Shown: positions 47,856 through 57,744, counted from the stretch's first letter. The stretch is 64,000 nucleotides of DNA from Erinaceus europaeus (GCF_950295315.1 NC_080175.1:71617109-71681108); one strand, 5' to 3'. Numbers and translations: made by a program. Notes: a model not told the origin generated them from the letters alone.

Positions 47856-48367
47856 ATTGGGAAAAAACTGCTAATGTTTTAAGAGGAAATTTATTAGAAA
47901 ATAGTTAGAAGGACATTTATTAGAAGAGGGTAGTATACCCTTCAGAAAAGGAGGGAACTTAGGTCAGGGCTTGCCTGGTTGTTATGTTTATTTTATACTC
48001 TTTCTTCTCATTGTCTGTAATTTGTCAGCACTTTAGTGCAGACTACTTTGGTCCCTGTGATTTGTTAGTTCCTGAAGGGTAAAAGGGAATGGCGCTTTCC
48101 TTCCATGTCTTGTGCTCTGTCATTGGTTCCAGGTGGTCAGTCAGGTGCCTTACATTTCACGTGCTCCTTCCTCCTACCTCCCTCATTTATTACCCTGACA
48201 AAGGTCCATCATGTCATGCCTCTACTGGCCAACTGGACTGACAGCTGTACAGCAAAGTCTAAAGTCATCTTGACCAATCCCTAATATTTACAATAAATTG
48301 GCGTGTGACTCCTTTTAATTGTCATTTAATTACCATTCTGACTGGTTTCAAAAGTCAGATCACCATG
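47856..48367. other. Non-coding DNA, nothing recognised
   Basis: No feature is recognised. Confidence 0.5.
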
Positions 48368-48505
48368 GCAATGTGGAACATGATACAATTGAACTTTTGA
48401 GTAGGAGATCCCAAGTTAGATTCCTCAGCATTGTATGTGCCAGAGTGAGGCTCTGGTTCTGTCTTGTTTCTTCATTTTCATGAATAAATAAATATATCAA
48501 TGAAG
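48368..48505 (+). repeat. SINE, type D-like
   Basis: 'atggcaatgtggaacatgat', 'gagatcccaagttagattcc', 'gtgccagagtgaggctctgg' and an (aata)n tail fit the type D order. Confidence 0.5.
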
Positions 48506-48619
48506 GAGAGGAAGAAAGAAAGAAATGGAAGAGGAAAGGATAGAGAGAAGGACAGCTTATCGGGGTAGTAATTTACCTGGATAGTGTGCCTACTTTAAAA
48601 AGTCATAGTTATGATTTTT

Positions 48620-48723
48620 TAAAAATATTTTTATTTATTTTGAATAGAAACAGAGAAGTTGAGAGGGAAGGAGATAAAGAAGGATAGATAGGTATGTAGG
48701 TAGGTAGGTAGGTAGATAGATGT

Positions 48724-48762
<39 letters not shown>

Positions 48763-48767
48763 GTAGG

Positions 48768-48816
<49 letters not shown>

Positions 48817-48941
48817 GTTCCTGCAGTACTGCTTCACAACTTGTGAAGCTTTACCCGCTGCAGGTGGAGACCAGAGACTGGAACCCAGGTCTTTGCACAA
48901 TGTACTATATGTGCTCGACCAGGTACACCGCCACCTGGCCC
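48620..48941 (-). repeat. tRNA-derived SINE, type B, with GATA expansion
   Basis: 'gaatagaaacagagaagttg', 'tgcagtactgcttcacaact', 'tggaacccaggtctttgc' and the head 'ccgccacctggcccc' are type B on the minus strand. The GA-rich part has grown into a tetranucleotide array. Flanks 'catagttatgatttttt' (left) and 'atatagttatgactttt' (right, 48942) are the TSD, so the array lies inside one inserted element. Confidence 0.88.
48683..48815. repeat. (GATA)n / (GGTA)n microsatellite
   Basis: Tracts of tagg units and taga units alternate, about 130 bp in all. The longest pure taga run is at the right end. Confidence 0.95.
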
Positions 48942-48959
48942 CATATAGTTATGACTTTT

Positions 48960-49427
48960 AAGAAATTACAAAATGTCAGCTGCTGTGCAATGTCATATGC
49001 ATTGTTGATTAAATTCTTACCCCCGACTGACTGTTCACTGTTTTGAATGAGAAAATTGAGGCTCAAGAAGATTGCCAGCACAGTGTCAGTGAGGATTTAA
49101 ACACATCATTTTCATCGTTGCGTTCCATTGACAGGAAACTTATTCTCAAGGATAACAACTCTCTCAGTTTCTTTATCTCTTAAATATCTACTAAACACAT
49201 TCTATAATTTTTGTCAGTATTCACCTCTAGTGTAGTGTCTATTTTTTTCCTGAACTGTCAGTCACTCCCACAGAAAGCAGTATCACAGCAGTATGTGACA
49301 ATCACTTATCCAGTCCTTTGAACTCCTTGTGGTTCCTGGAATTTTTATCTTTGTAAAATATCTAATTCATATGTCTATTTGTTTTGTATTTACATGCAGA
49401 GTATTATTTTTAAAATGATTCATGTAA
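48960..49427. other. Non-coding DNA, nothing recognised
   Basis: No feature is recognised. Confidence 0.5.
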
Positions 49428-49565
49428 CCTAGGAGGTGGCTGAGTGGATGAGGCATTGGATTAGCATGAGGTCCTGTTTGATCCCCCCAGCATCACCTGT
49501 GCCAGAGTAATGTGCTGATTTTCTCTCTCTTCTTTCTCTCTAATTAATAAATAACTACATCTTCA
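49428..49565 (+). repeat. SINE, type D-like
   Basis: 'cctaggaggtggctgagtgg', 'cattggattagcatgaggtc', 'agcatcacctgtgccagagt' and a CT-rich part with (aata) tail form a SINE-like unit. Confidence 0.5.
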
Positions 49566-49599
49566 AAAATTAAATGAAAAATAAAAATAATTCACTATG

Positions 49600-49745
49600 G
49601 CAATCTGGGAAGTGGTAAAGTTAATATAGGGTTGGAGACTTGAGTCTGAGGTCCTGAGTTCTATACCTGGTCTTGTGAATGCCAGAGTGATGCTATGGTT
49701 CTCTTTCCCTCTATCATTAATAAATAAAGCTTTTAAAAAATGCTC
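49600..49745 (+). repeat. SINE, type D-like
   Basis: 'tggagacttgagtctgaggt', 'cctgagttctatacctggtc', 'gtgaatgccagagtgatgct' and an (aata) tail. It is a second copy next to 49428-49565, more similar to 48368-48505. Confidence 0.5.
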
Positions 49746-49749
49746 CAAG

Positions 49750-50525
49750 TCGTTGAATGTCAAAGAAATGAAAAAAAGACTATTATGAAATACCACTTCA
49801 AGAATGTTATACATCAGAAAGGATAGTATAAATAAATTCTGGAGAGGCTGTGGGGGTAAAGGAATCCTCCTGCACTGCTGTTGGGAATGTAATTTGGTCT
49901 ACCTTCTATGGAGAAAAGTCTGGAGAACTCTCAGAAGACTAGAAATGGACCTACTCTATGACCCTATGACCCTGAAATTCCTCTCCTGAGGATATATCCT
50001 ATGGAATCAAACACACCCATCCAAACAGATCTATGTATAATCATGTTCATAGCAGTTCAATTTGTAATAGCGAAAACCTGGAAGCAACCCAGGTGTCCAA
50101 CAACAGATGAGTGGCTGAGTAAGTTTTAGTATATATACATAATGGAATACTACTCAGCTGTTAAAAATGGTAAATTCACCTTCTTCACCTTATCTTGGAA
50201 GGAGCTTGAAGAAATCATGTTAAGTGAGAAAAGTCAGAAAGAGAAGGATGAATATGGGATGATCTCACTCATGAATAGAAGTTTAGAAATACGAACATAA
50301 AGGGAAATAAATCAGAACTTGGGCTTATTTTAGTGTATTGCACCAAAGTAAAGGATGTGAAGTGGGTAGTGGGGGCTGGGGGGTTCAGGTCCTAGTGCAT
50401 ATGGTGGAGGAGGACCCAGGTAGAGGTTTAGCGTGTTTTGCAAAAAGCTGAGATTTACATATGTGCCAACAACTGTATTTACTATTTGATTATTACCATT
50501 AATTACCCCAATAAAAAAGTTTTAA
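49750..50525 (+). mobile_element. Old L1, ORF2 3' end and 3' UTR
   Basis: 'ggagaggctgtgggggtaaa', 'cctgcactgctgttgggaat', 'gtttggagaa'-type region at 49905-49930, 'gcaacccaggtgtccaacaa', 'ggaatactactcagctgtta' and 'aggatgaatatgggatgatc' follow the L1 order. It ends in 'ttaccccaataaaaaag'. The frame is broken. Confidence 0.87.
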
Positions 50526-51117
50526 AAATGCACGCTGTGTATTAGTTTGCTGCTCACTATTTATAAGAATTCACCATGACACTGAATATAGACTTTCATG
50601 TGGTTTCTAGAGACAGGCTAGTAGCTGACAACGTACAACCTATGTAGTTTAATGCATTTTTTTTCCATCCCTTCACACTCAATAACAAAAGTACTTGTCT
50701 AACTATGAAATAGTCTGTTGTTTTCAGAGAAAATAATGGCTCTTGGCAGAGTACAGCAGGAGTCCCAGCATGCTGGTGGGCAAAACAAGGCCTGACACTG
50801 TGGCACTTCTTGGTTTCCACCTGTGACTATGTCACAACTCCAACTGGAAGGATTTATCTGCTTTTATTTTTAACTATGATTCCCATTAAGTAAGATGTGG
50901 CTTAGTGTATTCTTTTCTCTGTATCCTTAAATGAAGAAGACAGTGGCTCATTCTACTCTGCATTTATTTCAATAGAGCTTCCCATTTGTTTTCCTATCCC
51001 AGTGGCTAAAAATCACATTCACGTTTAATTAAATTCTGGCTTTTCAAAGAAATCAAATATCAACCATTTTAAAAATTTCATTATTAATAATATTATTTTA
51101 TTTATTTGTTACCTATT
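50526..51117. other. Non-coding DNA, nothing recognised
   Basis: No feature is recognised. Confidence 0.5.
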
Positions 51118-51250
51118 TATTTTTTTATTTTTTTAGCTGAGCACTGCTCAGCTCTGGCTGATGGTGGTGCAGGAGATTGAGTCTGGGACTTTGGAGCCTC
51201 AAGCGCGAGAGTTTCTGCATAACCATCATGCTATCTACTCCTGCTCAGCC
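51118..51250 (-). repeat. SINE, type D
   Basis: 'agctgagcactgctcagctc', 'tggctgatggtggtgcagga', 'gactttggagcctcaagcgc' and 'ataaccatcatgctatctac' are the inverse of the plus-strand type D copies. Confidence 0.65.
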
Positions 51251-51286
51251 AACCAATTTCCATCACTTAAAAAAAAAATCTGAAAC

Positions 51287-51448
51287 AGGACCCTGGGTAC
51301 ATACTCTCAGAGAGTTGAAGAATAAGAAAGCTACCAGGGGATAGGATGGGATACAGAGTTCTGGTGGTGGGAATTGTGTGGAACTGTACTCCTCCTATCC
51401 TATGATCTTTTTAGTGTTTCCATTTTATAATTAAAAACTTTAAAAAAC
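51287..51448 (+). mobile_element. 5'-truncated L1, 3' UTR end
   Basis: 'gaccctgggtacatactctc', 'gggatacagagttctggtgg', 'tgggaattgtgtggaactgt' and 'tcctatcctatgatcttttt' match the last ~160 bp of the L1 3' UTR in plus orientation. Confidence 0.82.
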
Positions 51449-52031
51449 CTGTCACAAATTGTGTGTTTTATAAGATATTTTACTATATTGGTAAATCGAA
51501 CCACACTGATAAAAACATGTTGACTACTGGTTCCTCAATGTTTACCCCAAAATCCACTGGTTGAGTAAGCCTTACTGAATATTCTTACTAAAACAAGAAT
51601 GAATATCTTCCTAATAAATTTCAGCAGTGTTTCAAAGAGGAACATAAGGCAACATATTTATAAAGCCATAAGGTCTGATTCAAGTGGTTTAGGATCTTTC
51701 CAAGCAGAAAGATGAGTAGGTTAAATCAGGTTTTTATAGTCATTCAAGGCTGGTAGACACTAAGGTCAGAATGCTGAAGAGAATGTTAAGAAAAAAACAT
51801 ATGCAAGCTGCTTGCCAAGGAATAATGCATTGTTTTGGAAAGACAGCTCTTTTCCCAGATGATTCAACTGTATTTTCCCAGAATAATTCATTTCAAGGAT
51901 TTTCTGAAGCAGTTATGTTATTTACTGGCCGACTGACATATTCCTGGACAAGAATTTCTTAGAACATATAGTTCAGTTAACATAGGTGCCGTCGGTGCTC
52001 AGTCCTCCTAAGAAGCTTCAATGAGTGCAGG
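51449..52031. other. Non-coding DNA, nothing recognised
   Basis: The 63-codon frame at 51771-51962 has no protein features. Confidence 0.5.
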
Positions 52032-52051
52032 TGATTTGAAATTTTAATATT

Positions 52052-52340
52052 TCTTTTTCTTTTCTTTCTTTCTTTCTTTTCCCTTTTGTTGCCCTTGTTG
52101 TTTTATTGTTGTAGTTATTATTGTTGTTCTTGATGTCATCATTATTGGATAGTACAGAGAGAAATGGAGAGAGGAGGGGAGGACAGGGGGAGAGAAAGAC
52201 AGACACCTGCAGACCTACTTCACCACCTGTGAAGTCACTCCCCTGCAGGTGGGGAGCCAGGGGCTCAAACCGGGATTCTTTTGCCTGCCCTTGTGCTCTG
52301 TGCCACATGCACTTAACCCGCTATGCCACTGCCCAACTCC
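52052..52340 (-). repeat. tRNA-derived SINE, type A
   Basis: The minus-strand copy has 'cccttttgttgcccttgttg', 'attggatagtacagagagaa', 'cacctgcagacctacttcac', 'gggctcaaaccggg' and 'ccactgcccaactccc'. Flanks 'gatttgaaattttaat' and 'gatttgaattttcaaat' form the TSD. Confidence 0.9.
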
Positions 52341-52357
52341 CGATTTGAATTTTCAAA

Positions 52358-52975
52358 TCATACCTCCTACTCCCCAGGATGATTCTTCAGCCCCAAGAGA
52401 AAAAGTGTTACCAGGATTGGTTGGTGACACTGCTACATGTGTGGTAACATGCACTTACTTTCCTGGGGTGGTGATTTCACCTTCTATAAGCATTAAGTTT
52501 CTCCGATCTTGTTAAAAGATATTCAGAATCATTTGATGATAATGCCATAATGGCAACCATAGCAGACTGTCAGTTAAATCTACAGAAACTTCATTTGGGG
52601 GAACTACATACAGACAATGCTAGTACAGCAAATGAATTAGCAACTTCTCCAATCTTTTTCTTCTCTATAGTGCACATCTGCCTGATCTTCCTCATTTTCA
52701 CTGAGATTACTTATTTTGAGTCCTTGTTATACTTTGCCCTTTTATTCTCATGAAAATCTCCCTTACTCTACAAAGAGTAATATTTTCTACTGTGAGTTGT
52801 TTGGAACTTAGAAATTCTAGTAGGTACTTATTAACATCACATTACTTTATGTCCTTTATCACTTGTGATGTTGACCATATTTTCATGTTTGTTAATTTTA
52901 AACATAAAACTAGTTACCTTTTCATATTTTCACATTTTAATTAGTTTTGCTTTTTCTTCATGGTCTAAAAGGTTA
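52358..52975. other. Non-coding DNA, nothing recognised
   Basis: The overlapping open frames at 52550-52753, 52750-52944 and 52865-53146 are hydrophobic and AT-driven. No motif is seen. Confidence 0.5.
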
Positions 52976-53240
52976 TATTTTTATTTATTTATTTATGTCT
53001 CCAAGGTTATCACTGGGGCTCAGTATCAGCACTATGGATCCACTACTCCTAATAGGAGTAGAATAGGACATAGAGAAATTGAGAACAGAAGGGGACATAG
53101 AGAAGGAGAGAGAAAGACACCTGCAGACCTGCTTCACTGCTTGTGAAGCATCCCCAGTGCAAGTAAGGAGGGGTGGGACTTGAACTTGTATCCTTGCACT
53201 GGTCCTGTGTGCTTAACAGGGTGTGCCAACAAAGGGATCC
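52976..53240 (-). repeat. SINE, type A/B, older, with extra 3' module
   Basis: The left end holds (ttta)n, 'tctccaaggttatcactggg', 'gctcagtatcagcactatgg' and 'atccactactcctaatagg', related to the module at 6052. The body has 'cacctgcagacctgcttcac', 'cttgaacttgtatccttgc' and 'gtgcttaacagggtgtgcca'. Confidence 0.75.
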
Positions 53241-53932
53241 CAGTATATTTTTCACATAAGTCCTCTACTTTATGTTTTGCAAACATGTTCTCCATGCCTT
53301 TGATTTATCTCTGCATGATGTATTTTACAGAGCAGAAAGTAATATAACAAAATATTTTTGATGCTATCTCCTGGGATCTCTATGAGTTATATTTTACACT
53401 TAAGCCTATGATTCATTTTGAGTTTATTTTCATGAAAGATATGTTTTTTTTTCACTGTTTGCATGGATTTTTTTTTTTGGTCCCCATGTTATTTGCTAAA
53501 AAGATCCCTGGTCTTTTAAACAACCTACTCTTTCAATTTAAAATGCTTAAGTCTGTCTGACAGAGTTTTTGATTCAGTTTTGTTCACACTTGTCCACTGA
53601 GGTACAATATATCTTAATAAACAAAGATTTATTTTACAATTTGGACCTAAGTAATCGGTGGTACTTTCTAACTTTTGAATTTTTAGATATGCTTTAAAAT
53701 CTTGTTAAAATAAAATTAAATAGGAAAATGCAATGATCTTTAAGCAAGGCCCATTTCTCAAGAACTTTTAAGAGAATTGTATAAAATAATTGCTGTCAAT
53801 TAGTTGTTTGGGTGTATTCTTTTCCAGTTCAATAATAATATAAAAAATCTTATCTTTTTTTATGTGTCACTCACACATAATCTGACATCATTAGGACCCT
53901 GTAGTAGAATTAAACTTGTCCAGTGGAGGTTT
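53241..53932. other. Non-coding DNA, nothing recognised
   Basis: No feature is recognised between the SINE and the LTR element. Confidence 0.5.
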
Positions 53933-53938
53933 GAACTG

Positions 53939-54254
53939 TGTTGTTAAAATTCGGAGGCTCCAGCTGGCTGGGCTAGCTTCATGGGCGGGTAACAGAGATG
54001 ACCAGAGACATACGGCTGGGCAGGGAAGCTGTATTTTTTTATTCAGGAACAACGATTTATAAACTAAGACAAACTAATCACCAAACAAAACTCTCCTGCC
54101 TCTTTATCACATGGCAGTGCCAAGAACTCTCGAACTCTGGAACTCTCTTGGGGTTCCTTGGGGCGGGGACAAGCGGGCCCACGAAACTAGCAGGACTGAA
54201 CCAATTTTCTTGGCAGGGGGAGAGCTAGAACAACCCAATGTAAAGCATACAACA
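53939..54254 (-). repeat. 3' LTR
   Basis: 316 bp, matching 55994-56309 with about nine differences by eye (for example ggctggg versus gaccagg near 53966). On the minus strand it carries AATAAA at 54038-54043, a likely polyadenylation signal. TATAAA-like bases lie about 15-20 bp upstream of it. Confidence 0.92.
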
Positions 54255-54275
54255 ATTCCCCCTTTTCTTTTTAAC
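54255..54275 (-). promoter_or_regulatory. Polypurine tract
   Basis: The minus strand reads 'aaaaagaaaaggggg' followed by 'aat' and then the LTR start TGTTGTATGC. This is the usual position for the primer of plus-strand DNA synthesis. Confidence 0.8.
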
Positions 54276-54583
54276 TAAATGACCACAGTATCAGGAGTGT
54301 GGGGTGAACAGAAACCTCTATCATACAGGCATTTTTAAAAAAGAAACTGGCACAAACATGGAGAAACATGTAAGCAAGTAACAAGAAACAGTGTGCTGCC
54401 AAGGGAAGGCCTGAGGGGGCCATTTTTTTGCCTCTGTGGGCAAAACTTTATCAGCTTAAAAAAAACATTTCTTGCCTCTGGGGGGCGTACTTATCTCGAC
54501 AGACATTTGCATGGGGGCGGGGAACAGCCTAGAGTCCCAAAGGCAGCTGGCTGCAATTTACTTACTATGAAACAAAACTTGTT

Positions 54584-54869
54584 ATTAGCATAACCATAGC
54601 TCAATCTAACGTTTCTAATAGAGAAGGAATTTGAGACTTTTACATATCAAGAACGTCTTTTTAACCTTTTGTTATACCCATTCAAGATGGAGACACACCC
54701 TAGGCGTGCGCAGGAAAGAAAACCTCAGGCATGAGAATAATTAGCATAGCCATTGTGTAATCTACCATTTCTAATAGAGAAGGTAATCGAGAGTTTTACA
54801 TATCAACAAGTCTATTTAACCTTTTGTTATACCCATTCAAGATGGAGACACACCCTAGGTGTGCGCAGG
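54584..54869 (-). repeat. Near-tandem 130-bp duplication inside the LTR element
   Basis: Copies at 54584-54713 and 54740-54869 share 'ttctaatagagaaggaa/taa', 'ttttacatatcaa', 'aaccttttgttatacccatt' and 'caagatggagacacaccc', separated by about 26 bp. They differ at roughly one base in ten. Confidence 0.85.
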
Positions 54870-55023
54870 TCTTGTTTAGACCAACTTAGTTAAAATATAT
54901 TGATTGTTAACTAATTTTTACCTCAGACTTTAAATGTAAGTTAATTTTATCTTTATGAGAATTACGTTGAAAACCTTTTTCATTTAACTTTGCCTAGTAA
55001 GAATTTTGCCTTAAAGTAACTGT

Positions 55024-55923
55024 TTACCAAACTTTAAACACACACACAAACATGGTCATTAATACACAAGGAGAGAAACCTTTGTTACGAAGACATGTCA
55101 TTTTAAACACGAATTTAGATATGTACTGTCTTAGTTGTTGGGGGGGTGCGTTGTCCAGTGGTGGTCTCTTGGGCAGCTTCAATTCTAGGAATTGCAGGTT
55201 GCGATCTCTGGATGAATCTCTGTGTATTTTAGATCGTCTGCCTTCATACCCAAGCTGGAGATCTCGGCCAGGATGTCCAGTTTTGGCAGGGAGCCCGGGG
55301 GGTCCGGGAGGTCCAGGATCTGCATAGAATTCATAGTCCGAGGGCAGGCGGGCCAGCCTTGTAGAAGGCGTGGGCCGAGGTGCCCTGGGGTGGCGGCCAT
55401 GATAGGCTGCTGCGGCCCTGCCCCATGGCCCTGCCATGTCTGCTGTCCTGCTCGCAGTAGCCGAGCAGCGTGGAGGGATCCCGCGCCCAGTGCCCTGCTC
55501 CACACGGTGGAGAGCCGGCTCTTGTGGACTGGCCTCGGGATCCTGTGTGTTGGCATCAGGCTCCTGTGTGGTGGCATGGGGCTCCTGCGTGCTGGCGTCA
55601 GGCTCCTGTATGCTGGCGTCGGGCTCCTGTGTGCTGGCGTCGGCCTCCTGCGGGCTGCGGGGCTGCAGGGCTGCGGGCGCGGTGCGCTGGGTTGTCTGGG
55701 CACAGCCTGCTGGCTGGCTGCTCCACCAGGTGGAAAAGGCAGCTTCGCGCCTTGCCTCTTGCCCGCTGGCTGTTCCCAACTCCGCTGGCTGTTCTGAGTG
55801 CACCCGAGCGAGTAGAAACCACAGAGTGGTCCAGAGATAAATGTTCCAGAAACAGCAAAACAGTCTCGTGAAGAAAGGGCAGAGGCCTTTGGAAATCTCT
55901 TCACAAGCAGAAGAGAAGGCCAT
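55024..55923 (-). CDS. Unidentified 299-residue ORF in the LTR element
   Basis: The frame opens about 50 bp after the primer-binding site and fills half of the interior. The N-terminus is hydrophobic (about residues 21-39, LFCCFWNIYLWTTLWFLLA), like a signal anchor or membrane segment. Residues about 92-136 are 7-residue repeats of the type QEPDAST. Residues 203-212 read PGPPGPPGLP. The C-terminal part is basic, then hydrophobic. The coding DNA is GC-rich and CpG-rich unlike the window around it. I recognise no retroviral or host family. Other frames are also long here, as expected in GC-rich DNA, so the protein may not be real. A captured host segment is a fair alternative. Confidence 0.4.
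   Translation of the reverse strand: MAFSSACEEISKGLCPFFTRLFCCFWNIYLWTTLWFLLARVHSEQPAELGTASGQEARREAAFSTWWSSQPAGCAQTTQRTAPAALQPRSPQEADASTQEPDASIQEPDASTQEPHATTQEPDANTQDPEASPQEPALHRVEQGTGRGIPPRCSATASRTADMAGPWGRAAAAYHGRHPRAPRPTPSTRLARLPSDYEFYADPGPPGPPGLPAKTGHPGRDLQLGYEGRRSKIHRDSSRDRNLQFLELKLPKRPPLDNAPPQQLRQYISKFVFKMTCLRNKGFSPCVLMTMFVCVFKVW
55517..55642 (-). repeat. 21-bp coding minisatellite
   Basis: Six 21-bp units like 'ggctcctgtgtgctggcgtc' plus one base (starts at about 55517, 55538, 55559, 55580, 55601, 55622), with a degenerate seventh after them. The unit length is a multiple of three, so the ORF frame is kept and encodes the 7-residue repeats. Confidence 0.88.
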
Positions 55924-55973
55924 AGTACATAGGTAGCCAAATTGTCTTCACTTATCTGAGAGATGTGCAGGTC

Positions 55974-55991
55974 AGGTCCACGTGGGCGCCA
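55974..55991 (-). promoter_or_regulatory. Primer-binding site, tRNA-Lys type
   Basis: The minus strand reads TGGCGCCCACGTGGACCT two bases after the 5' LTR. TGGCGCCC is the start of primer sites matching tRNA-Lys 3' ends. The following bases resemble the Lys-1,2 type more than Lys-3. One or two bases differ from the ideal. Confidence 0.7.
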
Positions 55992-55993
55992 TT

Positions 55994-56309
55994 TGTTGTT
56001 AAAATTCGGAGGCTCCAGCTGACCAGGCTAGCTTCATGGGCGGGTAACAGAGATGACCAGAGACATATGGCTGGGCAGGGAAGCTGTATTTTTTTATTCA
56101 GGAACAATGATTTATAAACTAAGACAAACTAATCACCAAACAAAACTCTCCTGCCTCTTTCTCACATGGCGGTGCCAAGAACTCTCGAACTCTGGAACTC
56201 TCTTGGGGTTCCTTGGGGCGGGGACAAGCGGGCCCGCAAAACTAGCAGGACTGAACCAATTTTCTTGGCAGGGGGAGAGCTAGAACAACCCAATGTAAAG
56301 CATACAACA
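55994..56309 (-). repeat. 5' LTR
   Basis: 316 bp in the same orientation as 53939-54254. Transcription of the element would start in this copy, toward lower coordinates. Confidence 0.92.
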
Positions 56310-56315
56310 GAACTG

Positions 56316-57139
56316 CTTCTAACCTTTCCTCTCAGACTTAACAGGTATCTTCTTTCTGTTAAACATAAATTCAGAAACAAGTGGAAAAGTTTTTTTATAT
56401 CTTAGTATAATCTGCCTGTGAGAAACACTGCTGAAAGATTTTACTTGCTGGAACAAAAAAAAAAGCATATGCTTGCATCTTCTTTTCAGAGTACTACTCT
56501 TTCATCCAGTCTTAATATATTCAGTCGCTTATACAATGTTAAGATGTGATGACTTGGTAAACTTGGGAGATCACTTGTATCACCATGTCTTCCTGAGTCT
56601 GCTTCTTTTGAGGTTGTCTCTTAGGAAAAGTAACATAAGTAATCAGATATAAGGAGTCAGTGCGATAGATCACCAGGAGGATACCTTCTTTGCCACATGC
56701 TCAACCCTGGTTTAAGTCTTATCTCTCAGAAAAAGCCAACCCAGAGTGGTAAAGCTCCAGTGATGAACCCCCCCAAAAATAAAGGAAAAAGGAAAAATGA
56801 TCTACATACATTCAGCTATGTATTATTAAAAACATAAGCAGTGTTTTAAGCAGCAAATGGGATTTATTTTCTCAGACAACAAGGAGACTTGACTTGGAAA
56901 TTTGGCACTAGGACAGCTATTTAAGCTGGTCTCTCACCACCTTCATACATTAAGAAAAATAAATAAATAAAAATGGTTACTGCTTGTCCGGTTATTGGAG
57001 AGTTGGATTATAGACAGAGAAATAAATGTGATAAGATTTATCAAGATAACAATCTTCCCAGAAATTCCATTAGGCTTTCACTTAAATCTTAGACAGACTC
57101 ATACCACATAGTAAACTATGGCTATAAGAATTATTAAGA
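56316..57139. other. Non-coding DNA with possible old SINE
   Basis: 'aaggagtcagtgcgatagat', 'gccacatgctcaaccctggt' and 'agtggtaaagctccagtgat' at 56655-56795 may be a decayed plus-strand type C SINE. Nothing else is recognised. Confidence 0.4.
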
Positions 57140-57168
57140 TTATATATATATATATATATATATATATA
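57140..57168. repeat. (AT)n microsatellite
   Basis: About 14 uninterrupted TA units, adjoining the L1 fragment. Confidence 0.95.
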
Positions 57169-57171
57169 CTT

Positions 57172-57255
57172 TATTGGGGGATTAATGGTTTACAGTCCAC
57201 AGAAAATACAGTAGTTTGTACATGGGTAATATTTCTCAGTTTTCCACTATATATA
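57172..57255 (-). mobile_element. Old L1 3' end scrap
   Basis: 'ttattgggggattaatggtt', 'tacagtccacagaaaataca' and 'gtagtttgtacatgggtaat' resemble the extreme 3' end of the older L1 at 44165-44230. The adjacent (AT)n may derive from its A-rich tail. Confidence 0.55.
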
Positions 57256-57417
57256 TTTAGTTGTGTGGACAGTTACCCATTACTTTCCCCTGGATAATGA
57301 AGATATGAGCAATAAGTCCTGAGTGGCTATCTATACTATAGCAACACAAAATATGTGAACTCAGCTAACTAAAAATTTAATAGCACACAGTAGAGCCAGT
57401 CAAAACCTAAAAAACAT

Positions 57418-57595
57418 GGCTTGATGGTGGAGCACCTGGATGAGTGCATATGCTACTATGCACAAGGTCCAGGGTTCAAGTCTCCAGGCCCCACTCTCAG
57501 CTGTAAAGGAGTGCTACAGGTGTCTCTGTCTCTCTACTTCTCTATCTCCACACTGCAGTTTCAATGTCTGTCTATCTAAATAAATAAATAAGCAA
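57418..57595 (+). repeat. tRNA-derived SINE, type B, old
   Basis: 'ggcttgatggtggagcacct', 'ggatgagtgcatatgctact', 'gggttcaagtctccaggccc' and 'tgctacaggtgtctctgtct', with an (aata) tail. The middle is shortened. Confidence 0.75.
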
Positions 57596-57744
57596 AGGAA
57601 AAAATATATCACTGACATTGCATTCAAGTTTTAATTATAATGTAGGCTAAAAGGTATACGGATTCATAATTATTTTAGTAATGAAAATAATCACTAAATT
57701 TTATTTTCTTTGAGTCCAAAGTTAATCATTGACTATAGTAAGAT

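Larger units (their letters stand above)
53939..56309 (-). mobile_element. Complete non-autonomous LTR retrotransposon (class II ERV-like)
   Basis: Two 316-bp LTRs in the same orientation bound a 1.74-kb interior. The 6-bp 'gaactg' flanks the element on both sides (53933-53938 and 56310-56315). The LTR termini are TGTTG...CAACA. Read on the minus strand, a primer-binding site follows the 5' LTR (right side) and a polypurine tract precedes the 3' LTR (left side). I counted about nine mismatches between LTRs by eye, or about 3%, so the insertion is not very recent. The interior has no gag, protease, polymerase or envelope that I recognise, so it would have needed proteins in trans. Confidence 0.9.

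Noticed and set aside
48631..48900. Open frame with repeated YLSI units
   Set aside because: It is a translation of the GATA array inside a SINE.
55620..55930. Host collagen or membrane protein gene
   Set aside because: The ORF lies wholly between LTRs with primer site and polypurine tract, so it is part of the element. The collagen-like stretch covers only about ten residues.
55185..55940. Alternative long frames on both strands over the LTR element's GC-rich part
   Set aside because: GC-rich DNA has few stops. I kept only the longest frame that starts near the primer site, and with low confidence.
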